Below, one piece after another: positions 14,001-25,145 of a stretch of 64,000 bases of DNA (the stretch's first letter is position 1; each line of letters starts with the position of its first letter). The notes beneath the pieces were generated by a model. The model saw only the letters and a program-made list of their open reading frames with translations, was not told where the DNA came from and did no database searches. The position numbers were made by a program, and so were the translations under genes. The DNA is from Spirodela intermedia. Taxonomy: Eukaryota; Streptophyta; Magnoliopsida; Alismatales; Araceae. The stretch covers positions 11,650,327 through 11,714,326 of the forward strand of contig LR746272.1 in assembly GCA_902729315.2 (NCBI GenBank). Direction: 5' to 3'.

Positions 14001-17000
14001 TCTATCCTTTGGCCTGTTTTCGTGATTCTCAGGTGAGCACTTCCTCTGTTTTCTTTATTTATGAATGATATTGATATCAGCATTCACCCTTCCATCTTGA
14101 GTTGGCTGATAACGTCTGAACGCAAGTGAAGTTATTTTATGCTTATATTGAATTGACTGATCCTCAACTATTTTTAACCACATGAATATTAATTACTTAT
14201 ATAACGGGATTCCTTTGGTCTGTAAGTCAATATTTAATTGTTTTTTTGACGTAATGTATAGAGTGGGGAAGTTTCAGTTGTGGCATCCATCCTTTATGCT
14301 TGACATAATGCATCGTTGTTCGATCTCTCTGATGGAACCTAAATGTGGAATATACTGTTCCATATTGTTGTTGTTGTCGTCATTGTGTGTGTGTGTGTGT
14401 GTCTATGCGTGTGTGATGATATCAATTGCGGTATTATCTTGGCAGTCTTGTTCTCTTCAGGTAAGTTATTCTTCCATGGGTCCATCAATTATGAAACTTC
14501 CAAGACAAAAACCCAAAAAATGAATGGAAACCTTCAAAACCTGAGAAACCATGGCGATATCTGGCTTTCCGGTCATGATTTGCATGTGGCTGTGATAAAT
14601 TCACAGACAACGGTGCAAATGCTCACATACTTCTTGATTGTGCGACATAAATGCTAGATTGAGGTGGACTTTGTCAGTGAACTTAGTTATGATGGAGAAT
14701 GTTTTCAAGACGAGAAGTTTCTTGGAATCTACAAAATAATTTGTAACAAAAGTGTTCGTAAATGGTTCGGTATTTGTCTGATTTTCATTAATAGAAGTTT
14801 AGTTAGGTGTTTTCTGGAGAGATAAATGATGCTTCTATATGTCATGATGCTTTGTCTGATGCAAAAGAGACAAATTATCTGTTGTACTTGTCCATTTCTT
14901 CAGCCAAACCATATATAATGTGTTTTCTTGATGTTGCAGATGTGATTCTTCTGTTCTATCCGGGTTGGCATTGATGCTCTTCGGATGCATCGTTTGGCTA
15001 AAGCTGGTGTCTTATGTTCATACAAACTATGATATAAGGGCATTGTCCAATTTAGCTGAGAAGGTACATTTATTATTTTCTTTATAATACACTATTTTTT
15101 TTCTCATCACGGTTGAGTCAAATCTGTATTCTCCAAGCTTTTAATTTCTAGTTAATAGTGGTCGATTCATTAATATCCTGTCTAAATTGGTATGTCTGAA
15201 TATGATATTTAAGGTAAATTGCGTGACCTAATTTTTTCATTCTGGTATGACTTCTCGAGCCAAAACCTTAAAACCAAATTATAACATACTACTCTGCTTA
15301 GCTTGGGCTTAACTCATAGCTACCTTATCTAAGTATAGTCTAGTCTGAAGGTTTCTGCTCTAGATAATTTTCCGAGTTTTTTCTTGGGAGGGTGGGACGC
15401 AAGTTAGGGGTTCAATTCTTATACAGGTGATCCAACTTGAGAAATTTTCATTTAAATCTGGGAAGATGAAGAGTTGGAATGCCATAAAATCAGGATGGGA
15501 ACAATTATGTTTAGGAGGGCAGAATAAAAGAAAATCTCTTTATGCTTCTTTATTGGAGAAGAACTAATCTAATTTGCGAAGTTCACGTTTGGCAATTTTT
15601 AGGGATACGTCCTTTTTTGCGCTCATCTTTGCCACTTTTATGTATTAGGGTGATGCTTCTTCAAGCTCCTTGATTCCTGAGATTGTTCAAGGTACCAGTC
15701 TACAAAGTTTGATCTATTTCATGCTGGCCCCAACTTTGTGCTATCAGGTAGCTTTCAGAAAATATCATTCTTCCATTACATTTTTTATGCTCTTCCTTTC
15801 CCTATGTGAGAATATGAGGCCTTTTTCAGTGTAATCTGGTATAAATGCAAATGCCTAAAGAGGAGATTGCTCACAAACTGTTTCTCAATTACAAAATATG
15901 CCACCCTGACATGATGACGACTCAAAAATCCCGTACTGCTTGTGAAGAGAAAACATTTAATTATTTACTGTGTTTTCTCTTAATTAAAATGAACCGATAT
16001 TCTATGTCCATGCGCCTGGATGCATAAAATTTGTTATCGGGAGTTTCTCATTTCTTTGAAATCAAAGTGATGTCAGAGTATGTGCTAGATTATTAGTAGA
16101 ATACGGTACCTTTGGCCTCATTCCTTGAAAAGGCATGGCTTATTTCTTGAAGAGAAAGAAATTATTTCTCTTACATTTAAACGAAGTATTCTATGTGATA
16201 GCTTCATCAAGAATTTTGTAATGCGCAGCACCTTCTCTTTGCTGTTTTCTCTGTTTACTCCAAGTGATCATTTCAATCTGCATTTGTTTATGCTTCTAAT
16301 CTTTGTCTTTTGAAATGTTTTCTAGCCTACCTATCCGCGTTCTACTTGCGTTCGAAAGGGATGGGTGACTAGACAAGCACTCAAATTGGTGATTTTCACG
16401 GGGGTAATGGGTTTCATTGTTGAGCAGGTTAGAATCCTCTTGGTCTGGCTTTTTTTCATATTTTCCCTTTATTAGTAGTCCGAGGTTCATTTGGTGGAAG
16501 AATTTTGCAGTACATTAATCCAATAGTCAAGAATTCTCAGCACCCTCTGAAAGGAAACTTCTTATATGCTGTTGAGAGAGTTTTGAAGTTATCAGTTCCA
16601 ACTTTGTATGTGTGGCTCTGCATGTTCTATTGCTTTTTCCATCTATGGTGAGTTACTTACTTTAGTGAAGAAAAATGCTTATCTTAGGTTGATGATCTGT
16701 CACGAATCTTCTATTTCAGATTAGATGCTTCATGTAACTTGTTTAGTTTATCAATTTTTCCTTTAGATATGTGCAGGATACATGCTTTCTTTTTTAGCCA
16801 AAGATGTGTCACTTTATCCGTTTACAGAACTTTTCTGATTTTTAAATTAAAGTTGCAGTTATACATTGTTTGTGCTGGTCATGTTAGTCGGAATCAGATC
16901 CAGAGGCAGAATTGAGTCATAAACCTGTCTGCCAGCCAATTGGTCAGATCAGCCAACTAGTTGATATAACTTTGGACGGCTGTTTTTTTACTCATTCCTA

Positions 17001-20000
17001 GGTAATCAGTCGACTAAGCTTCTAAATTGGCTGATATGGAGGCTTTGGGTGCTTACTAGAAAAATCAGGGTGAGTCAGGATAACAAAAGAATCTTTATTT
17101 CAAAGTGAAAAAAAGAATCGACCACTGTGGAGTGCGCTCAGGCGGTACAGTAGGTGGAGTTTCTTGGGTTAGAAAGGGTCTAGTGAGCATATAGGACATT
17201 GAAAACATTCTGTTAGATTATTGGGCCATCCAGTTGAAAACTAATTGGCAATGAGACAAGCAGGGGTATTGATATGACTACATTATTTTATTTTTATTTT
17301 TCTTTTTTGAATGTGGGATTATTCTTCAGTTGCAAACCATTTTTCCGATTCTCTTACAAGGGTAATACAAGGGACAATAACTATCGCCTCTACTACCATT
17401 TGGGATTATATTGGCACCGGACTTGAATTAGTCCAGGTAGATGACCTCATGATTTTGAGACTATGGGACTGAAGATAAGAAAGAAAGCAAGGGATGCAAT
17501 GAGGAAATTTGAGAATGCAGTTATGTAATGGGGCAAGAAGACGCATTTGGGGGCTTGGTAAGCTTAATCATGCCAACCAACTTTGCTGTCGTGTCAATGT
17601 TATGCCTTATAAACCAGAATCAGAGCAGAAGAGCAAGCCGAAAAGTAGGAAACGGAGATTGTACCGTAAATTACCGAAATCATCATCTAAGACTGATAAG
17701 TTCATTCAAGCCGGACTGAGCTGTTTGGGCATATATGTCTGCCTCTTTAGAGCATTTTTTTCCTACATGATTGTCTTAACCGTCCTGCCACCATTTAAAC
17801 CCCAAGCACAATTTGGTCCTCTTGTCTTTTTTAATAGATGCTTATTTCCTTTTATCTCCCTATTCAGATCTGGAACTGCGTTCTTGTTTGCAAAATATAT
17901 CAATCCTTGTCATCATGACCTAGTTGATCAAAGTTTGGATGGGGATCCCGAGATCAATTGAAAGTCGGTTTTATTGCCTGAGTGTTGTCTGAACCTGCAT
18001 CAGAGTAATTCGAACCAGCCTGATGGCTAAGCTCAGCTGAAATTGGTTGGTTCCTATGGGATGTTTCTATTCTGTTTAGTTTCGGTCGACCTTAGAATTC
18101 CGGGAAATCTTGGATCTTTCATGATAACCTGCATGTCATCTAACAATATACTCTTTTTCAAATCCCCTGTAAATTGTGAATTTGGTCTTACTGTATCCAC
18201 GGCATCCTACATGCTATGGAAGATAAGGCAGAAATGCCCGTGATACTGTTATATAGGCACTGCACAAAGCTTACTGATTTTAGAAATTTCCAGTTTCTCC
18301 TCTGTGAAGGAATGATTCTTAGATTTCAAGTAGGATAAGTTGGCACAAACTCTTAGTTGATTTCATTTATTCTTCTCCTCGCCGTCTGCGTCTGCTTTCT
18401 TCACTAGGTAGCTTGTAGGAAGCTGTGGACATTTAGATTTTATGAGTATATATTTCTATGTATATATGGTGATCATCAAAAGTTCTATCCTGCGAGGAAA
18501 ACGACTTCATGCTAGATACTAAGATTCTATTTACCATGCGAACTTCAACTGCACAGAATTTTGCACGATCCTAAATTTCTACCCATCTTGTTCTTCATAG
18601 CTTTCTTCTTGCTCGTGTTATGAACTGTTATACCAATGTCACATGTGGTAATTTATATGTTGGGCTCTTGGTTTTTACCGCAATCTGTACTAGCTGACAC
18701 TGAAGGAATTAATACAGGTTAAATATACTAGCTGAGCTCTTAAGATTTGGAGATCGTGAATTTTACAAAGATTGGTGGAATGCAAAAACAGTGGAAGAGG
18801 TAGGTGTTCAACCGGTGATACAACTCGTGGGTTAAATCATTTCTTGCATGTAATTCTACTACTGCTTCACTGAATATAATCTTTCTTTTTTTATGTTTCT
18901 TCTGGGGCATCTATCTGGGGATGACGTCAGTACTGGAGAATGTGGAATATGGTACAACTCTTTAAATTCGATTCATAAAGTTGTTTCTTTTAGTTTTTCT
19001 CGAATTTTCGTCGGTTAAAGTCTGTGTTTGTTGTCATTTTCATCCCCTATTTCATTATGGTACTTAAATACATGAGCTTACTCCACTCATTACCCGTGGC
19101 TTTGAGTCGGATAGTCTAATTCTTCACTCTATTCAATGATGTATGGGATATCTCTAGAATGATGGCGAAAAAATTTCAATTCTTATCAAAAGATAAGGTA
19201 GCTTGAAACTATAATACGAATCCTGTAAAAAGGTCGTTTATTTGTGACTTTTGTTGTATCACCGATGCAATATTTACACACTGGGAATAAATATTTATGT
19301 GCTTTAAATCAATGATTAATCTGGAATCCTCCCTACTGATACGATAGTGTGTTCTAATACTGAAGAGTTAATATGGTCTCTCCCGTAAGCAAGGGCATGG
19401 ATGTCAGACTCTTGGACTGATTATTGAAAGCTGCATTTGTAGTGACCGGCTTATTTTAATTTTTTTTAACATATGCATGAAAATTATATTTTTCATGTTC
19501 ACATTAAGTTTATGGTATGTCAAAATGCCTTCAGACATTTTTAATGTCTGCTTGTTGTCTATAAATACACTTGAATTCATCCATTGACACCACTTCTTTC
19601 TGATATATCTGCAAACACGAAGTTCAGGTTCCTGATGTGTAATAAATACGCTAGGGGCAATTAGACAAAACAAATCAGTAGGAAAAGGTACTCTAAAAAA
19701 AAATACTGAGGTGATATCTGTAGCTGACCTGTGCGTGCACCGTTATTCTTCACAAATGTGTTGCCATTTGCATATAATATATTTTGTCTTACCCTTCGTT
19801 AATCCGCTGTTCTTAGGGCCACTTATGCGTTGCATCTTGTAATGCTGGATTAGAAGTTGATCATATCTTTGTCTCCAAAAGTTTTGAAATCCTATACCTT
19901 ACCTGCATTCCAATTTATGTTTTTATTTTAATGTTCAGATCGATTGTAATATGTGCACTATCTGCAAGCCTTTTAAATTCCTTGAACAACCTTTAGACAT

Positions 20001-21733
20001 ATAGTTAATGATGAATGTAATCAATTAGACCGATGCTGTCTTAGCTAAACAGTTTGGTATGTTCCATTATTCCTAAATTAGCGACAAATATTTTGTTTCT
20101 TGCAGCCTGTCCATAAATGGATGATTCGGCATATTTATCTACCCTGCTTGAGGAATGGTTTACCAAAGGTAATCTAAGCCATCTCACTGCAATTTCAAAT
20201 GGACACATTGGAGCCTAAGATGCTCTGTTCTAGATTTTCTGAGAATACTTGGAGCATTTTGACATTAATTTTGAGAAAATGATGTTGAAATACAGGGAGC
20301 TGCCATTGTGATCGCGTTTCTGATATCTGCCATTTTTCACGAGGTACATAGGACATTAACCTTCATAGCTTTGTTGAAATTCTCGTCTAGAGAGTCCTCT
20401 GCTTTAATTCAGTGTCTTTCCTGAGCACGCTAAAAGAATATGCACCACCATTTCACGTTCAATTTTAAATGATTGTTCTTATCTCTAGTATGCTCTAAGA
20501 GGTTTTTAATTCATATTCAGCGATTTTCTTGTTCCTGAATGATGGTTCTGGTTCTGTATCACTTGCAAGCAACACTCTGAGTTTATGACGCTGATACTTG
20601 TGTGTGTGTGTTTGTACAGCTAGTCATTGGTGTCCCTTGCCACCTTTTCAAGTTTTGGGCTTTCATTGGAATAATGTTTCAGGTAAAAGTTTCTGTATGA
20701 TTTATAGCTATGCTTGCGAGAAACCCCCCCCCCCCCTCTCCACATAAACCGTGTCCTGTTTACGCAATATGCTCCTTCAATGAACAGAAAATTTCGGAAG
20801 ATAAATGGAAAAGACAGTGACAAAGTAGAAACAAGCCATATATTGGATGCCTGTCGGAAGAAGGGGTCATGTTTGCCATACTACTCGAGTTAATAGAAAT
20901 TCATTTCATAGAAGAGCTAGAACTTTGGGCTCATTGCATAAGCTAACAATCTGTATCTCTGAGATCAGTAGGTAATCAGCTGCCCAGCAATATTGGGTTA
21001 ATTATTTTCATGAGACCCTTGTATCAGGGTAGAACCAGAAGAGTATATGTGAAAAGTATCTCGCTGTGGCAACTTAGTATAAACCTTAGCTCGGATGGAT
21101 TATCATTCTTGTCACAAAAACCATGTAGATCACCTGAAATCTCTGATTTCTGTTTTCTTGTTGAGAGCTCATTTAGTCGGCCATACGCACCAAAGGTTGG
21201 CATCAATGAAGCAGGGAAGTGTTTGGATCTTTCATCGAATCAGAATTTTTTTCACGACGAAGAACAGGGAACCCCGGCACGGATCCAGCTTTCTCCTCCT
21301 CTGTGGCCAGTGTTCTTGTCTCTGTAAACACTAGAAGATCTGCATCCTTTCTTTGTCCCCTCCGTGCTCCTCATGTCTGGCCTTCTCGTCTCTTTGGAGC
21401 AGGTTCCTCTGGTGATTCTGACGAACTACCTGCAGAGGAAATTCAAGAACAACATGGTACGTCTCGGCCTCCTTGTCTCTCATCCGTGGGAACATCTGAT
21501 GATATCCTGTCTCATCATCTCCCTCTACCTCCCCCCCGTGTTGATTAAAAAAAAAACGCAGACTATGGGTTATTAGTTTGCTCGTATGGACTAAGGATTT
21601 CGATGTCGGTGCCATTTCCCAGGTGGGGAACATGATCTTCTGGTCCTTCTTCAGCATCTTCGGACAACCCATGTGCGTCCTCCTCTACTACCACGACGTG
21701 ATGAACCGGAAGGTGAGAGCGAGCAACGGGTAG
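11062..21733 (+). CDS. DGAT1: diacylglycerol O-acyltransferase 1
   Basis: DGAT1 is an ER membrane MBOAT enzyme that joins acyl-CoA to diacylglycerol, the last step of triacylglycerol synthesis. Sixteen exons give 547 residues: 11062-11502, 12480-12560, 12663-12736, 12828-12903, 13965-14032, 14940-15063, 15649-15747, 16326-16427, 16511-16647, 18718-18799, 18931-18951, 20106-20168, 20296-20343, 20620-20682, 21403-21456 and 21623-21733. All are GT-AG and in phase; sixteen exons is also the Arabidopsis number. Exon 1 is a hydrophilic, acid-rich N-terminus ending before [19 protein letters not shown], the first membrane segment. Seen motifs include [17 protein letters not shown], the [15 protein letters not shown] signature (about 416-430), the catalytic His in SAIFHE (about H471) and [15 protein letters not shown] at the C-terminus. 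The ORF ends VRASNG after MNRK, where a donor-like GTGAGA is read through, so a further 3' exon is possible. Confidence 0.96.
14384..14410 (+). repeat. (GT)n microsatellite in DGAT1 intron 5
   Basis: A short GT-rich dinucleotide tract lies inside the long intron between DGAT1 exons 5 and 6. No function is implied. Confidence 0.7.
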
Positions 21734-22034
21734 CCCGTTGAATCCTCCGTCCCTCGGAAGGCCGCCTGCTTTGACCCCGCCGCCCCCTACATGCGTGTGC
21801 AAATCCTGCCCCTCCGCCCACCCGGTTGACCAGCTTCCTACGGCCGGGTTGGTTGGTTGCATGTCTTCCTTTTATGAGCAGCGAGTTGGAGAGGAAAACC
21901 AGAGAACCACTGTGGCAAGGAGGAACTCAGATTTTCCTCCAATTTTCCGATCAGTGTGGAGAGGAGAACAAAAAAGAAGAAGAAGGAAAGAATAGGCGAC
22001 TCTCGGGGATGATATGGTTTGTTGTCGCTCTGTT

Positions 22035-22313
22035 TTACAGCATGAGGATCCGGTTCTTGATCCACCTGAAGCTCTTCCTCAGGGAGCTCTTCATCTTGCC
22101 CCCCACGGCGTAGCCCTTGTAGCCGGCGATCCTCCTCTTCCTCCGCAGGTCCGGGTCGCCCAAAGCCCACCCACCATTTGACCCTGACGGTGGCGGCGAC
22201 GGCGGCGACGGCGGCCTCCCCTCGGCGTTGGGTCTGCGCTCCCTGGGGGGGGGCGTCGTCTGGTGATCGACGGCGGGATCGTAAGCTCCGTTGTAGCCCC
22301 TGACATCCTCCAT
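22035..22313 (-). CDS. DUF3511 domain small protein
   Basis: This single-exon gene of 92 residues starts with the ATG at 22311-22313. The first half is proline-rich and low complexity (PPPRERRPNAEGRPPSPPSP). The second half is a clear DUF3511 domain: WALGDPDLRRKRRIAGYKGY and KSSLRKSFRWIKNRI, matching the family pattern W..DPE..RK.RVA.YK.Y..EGK.K.S.RKSFRWIK. DUF3511 proteins are short, basic, plant-specific and of unknown function. The gene is convergent with DGAT1, with stops 301 bp apart, and divergent from the cysteine synthase-like gene. The Arabidopsis DUF3511 gene At2g19460 is, from memory, also next to DGAT1. Confidence 0.88.
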   Translation of the reverse strand: MEDVRGYNGAYDPAVDHQTTPPPRERRPNAEGRPPSPPSPPPSGSNGGWALGDPDLRRKRRIAGYKGYAVGGKMKSSLRKSFRWIKNRILML

Positions 22314-22824
22314 GGAGATGGGCTCTCTCTTTCTCTCTGTGGGTACCGGCCAGAGACGAGAGAAGAGAGGGAAGGTATATAGAGGGGTGGGGTTGGTGGG
22401 AGGTGAGGTGAAGACGAAGGTTGGAGCTTCCCCCGATTGACTGACAGAGGGGCTGTTATCTCCGTGGACCAGATGGCTCCTTTAGTCTTCGACGACGAAC
22501 ACAACTATGGGATAGAACTGCTAGAGCGTTTGACTCGAGCTGAAGAACAGACAACTGTTGAGTTGATGTCATGAACACGTGCAGGGGAAGGAAATGTTCT
22601 AGATGCCTACGTCTCTCACGAGGGTGCTGAAGTACGTCGACCTGCCGGGGCCGAACGAGTTCGTCGGGCCTTGGCCGCCGGCGGTCAGCGGTCGGGGAAT
22701 TCTGACACGTCTCACGTGCTGGCGGGGGGGGAGAGGCCGATCTGGTGAAGTGGTGATCCAAGAGAGGAGAGGATAAGGGCTCTTCCTTCCTCGCTTACTC
22801 AGCGTTCTTTGGGTGTACTCTGCG
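22314..22824. promoter_or_regulatory. 511 bp bidirectional promoter region (DUF3511 / cysteine synthase-like)
   Basis: The two start codons face away from each other across 511 bp. The DUF3511 side has a TATATA at 22376-22381. I see no clean TATA for the other gene. A short GC-rich open frame starts at ATG 22603 on the plus strand (begins MPTSLTRVLKYVDLPGPNEF). I do not recognise it; it could be an upstream ORF or chance. Confidence 0.5.
22376..22381 (-). promoter_or_regulatory. TATA box of the DUF3511 gene
   Basis: TATATA on the minus strand lies about 63 bp upstream of the DUF3511 ATG, with a CT-rich stretch between them on the plus strand. Confidence 0.5.
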
Positions 22825-24784
22825 ATGAGGAGGAGAGGAATCGCTACCTTGGCTTCGTCACCGGCGGAGGAGGGGGGCGACGGAGAGCGCATAGCGGGAG
22901 GCATAACCCAGGTAGCTCTGCTCTCTCGTCCTCCGCCTCCTCATCATCGGTCTGTCTGTCTGTCTGTCTGACATTGAGCATTCTCAGTTGATAGGTTGGA
23001 CTCCGCTCCTGGAGCTGAAACGGATTGAGCAGAAAGATGGCGTGGACGCGCGTCTGGTGGCGAAGATGGAGACGTACCAGCCTCTCTCTTCCGTCAAGGA
23101 CCGCGCCGCCATCAGGTTTGGGATGCTTTTGATGCCCTTCCCCTACAACTGCTGCAGCTGCTGCTGCTGCTCTCCCTGTCTCTCTCTCTCTTGCTCGCTC
23201 ACCAGCTCTCTCTTGGGTCTTCCAAGCTGAGAAATTTCGGCGGAGGAATGCCGGAAAACCCCCTCTCAGGAGATGGCGAGAGGAGGTGGCGGAGACCCAG
23301 ATAGACGGTCAGATGGGCGAAACCCCATCAGAGCCGAGATCTCGTTCCGACAGGGCCGATGATTGTCCGCTCTTTTTTTTTTTTTTTTAATGAATTCCAT
23401 TCCTGCGTCTCTCTCGAATCGCCCGGGGATGATCTCATTCCTTTTTCCCTGCGCAGGATGATAGAGGACGCAGAGGAGAAGGGTCTCATCGCTCCCGGGA
23501 AGACGACGCTCGTGGCACCCACCAGCGGGAACCTCGGAATCGCCCTGGCCTGCATCGCAGCCCAGAGAGGATACAAGTTCATAGCGGTGATGCCGGATCA
23601 CTACTCGATTGAGCGGCGGATCATCTTGAAATCCCTGGGGGCCGATGTGGAGCTCACCGGTACATCCTTTTTCTGGAAACATTGTTCTTCCGTGGATACC
23701 ACCCGTAGGGTTTCATGAGCAGAGTACCATTTTGATGTCGACAACATAATTGCTGAATTGATGTCGGGATCTTCGCTGCTTTTCAGACTCGAAACTGGGT
23801 ATGCAGGGAATCACCGAGAAGATAAACGAGCTAAGATTTACCATTCCCGATGTGCACACACTGGACCAGTTCTCTAATCCGGCCAATGTCGAGGCGCATT
23901 TTATGGGCACGGGTGAGTTGAGCGGTCCCGAACTCTGACTGTGATCTTTTTTTCTTTTTATTTTGTTGATATAATTCGGATGAACTTGATGGGATCCCAG
24001 CTCATCTTCTGTACCGTCTTTTCCAATCTCAGGGCCAGAAATCTGGGAAGATACAGCCGGCAAGGTTGATATCTTCGTCTGCGGGTCAGGGTCCGGAGGA
24101 ACCATCTCCGGCGCCGGGAGGTTCCTCAAGTCCAAGAACCCTTCTATGAAGATCGTCTGCGTCGAACCCGCTGAAAGACCCGCCATCTCAGGTAAATTGG
24201 TTCCACGGGTTAGGATTATGGCCGGCGAAAGGTGTCGTCTGCCCTAATCTGATCCCTCGTTTCCTTCCTCGTAAGGAGAAAAAATTCGGTGGTCTATAGC
24301 TTCTGGTTTGATCGCTGTCGCTGGGAGGTAGAAAACTCCACAAAATTATAACCAAGAGGTTGTTCATTCGGCAGGCGGCTCGCAGGGGGAACACGAGATC
24401 CAGGGGATCGGCCCTGGTTTCATCCCCCACAACCTGGACATAGCGCTGGTCGACGAGGTCGTCACTGTGAGCTCGGAAGAGGCCATGGCGCAAGCTCGGA
24501 GGTTGGCCGCCGAGGAAGGTCTCCTCGTCGGCATCTCCTCCGGCGCTAACTTAGCAGCTTGTCTCAAGGTATAAACCTTAGAATGATCCCCTCTTCTTCC
24601 TCGTCCGGGTCTGTTTCACCGGCGCATGATCTGCTGCTTCTTGCCGGTGGTGTTTCAGATTGCGAGGAGGGATGAGAGCAGAGGGAAGATGATCGTCACC
24701 ATCTTCGCCAGCGCCGGGGAGAGGTATCTCAGCACGGGACTGTTCTCCCAGGTGAGAGAAGAGTGCCTGAAGATGAAACCCTAG
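22825..24784 (+). CDS. divergent O-acetylserine (thiol)lyase / cysteine synthase-like enzyme
   Basis: Seven exons (22825-22911, 22988-23115, 23457-23659, 23787-23912, 24033-24191, 24375-24568, 24659-24784) close in phase and give 340 residues, about the length of cytosolic OASTL. It is a fold-type II PLP enzyme: the PLP lysine sits in SSVKDR, the substrate loop in PTSGNLG, then [39 protein letters not shown] and [16 protein letters not shown] makes cysteine from O-acetylserine and sulfide; the sister beta-cyanoalanine synthases use cysteine and cyanide. Odd points: the near-invariant IGNTP motif reads IGWTP, and the residues at the positions said to separate the two activities are L, C and S. 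No transit peptide is evident, so cytosolic location is inferred. The fold call is firm; the reaction is uncertain. Confidence 0.88.
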
Positions 24785-25145
24785 AAACAACTCCGACTCC
24801 ATCTCCCTTGTTTCACGCTGTATTCTCTAGGATTTCAACAGCTTCAGCATCCACAGATGATTGATTCATCGATTTCATGGCGGACGGAGAGAAAAACGAA
24901 ACCCAGAAGATCAATCGTCTGATCGTCACGTCACGTACAGGCCTCACTGGAATGAATATTAAACAAGAGAAAGAAAAGCACTAAAAGAATCGTGGCGAGG
25001 GGAAGCTGGAGGAGATTAGGGTTACAAGCATCGTTCGGCTCCTCTCGCCTTTCTCCTTATTTTCACCATGGGGAGGCGGACTTTCCTGGAATAGCAGCTC
25101 CGAGAACAGAGGAATTGCAGTGACGATCGTCGTCGGTCGGTGTAT
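24785..25145. other. convergent 3' flank (cysteine synthase-like and casein kinase I)
   Basis: Two genes end toward each other here, 361 bp apart. The stretch should hold both 3' UTRs. No other feature is seen. Confidence 0.5.

Noticed and set aside
15390-15435. tRNA-like T-loop text (GGTTCAATTC) in a DGAT1 intron
   Set aside because: No matching acceptor stem, D arm or anticodon arm around it.
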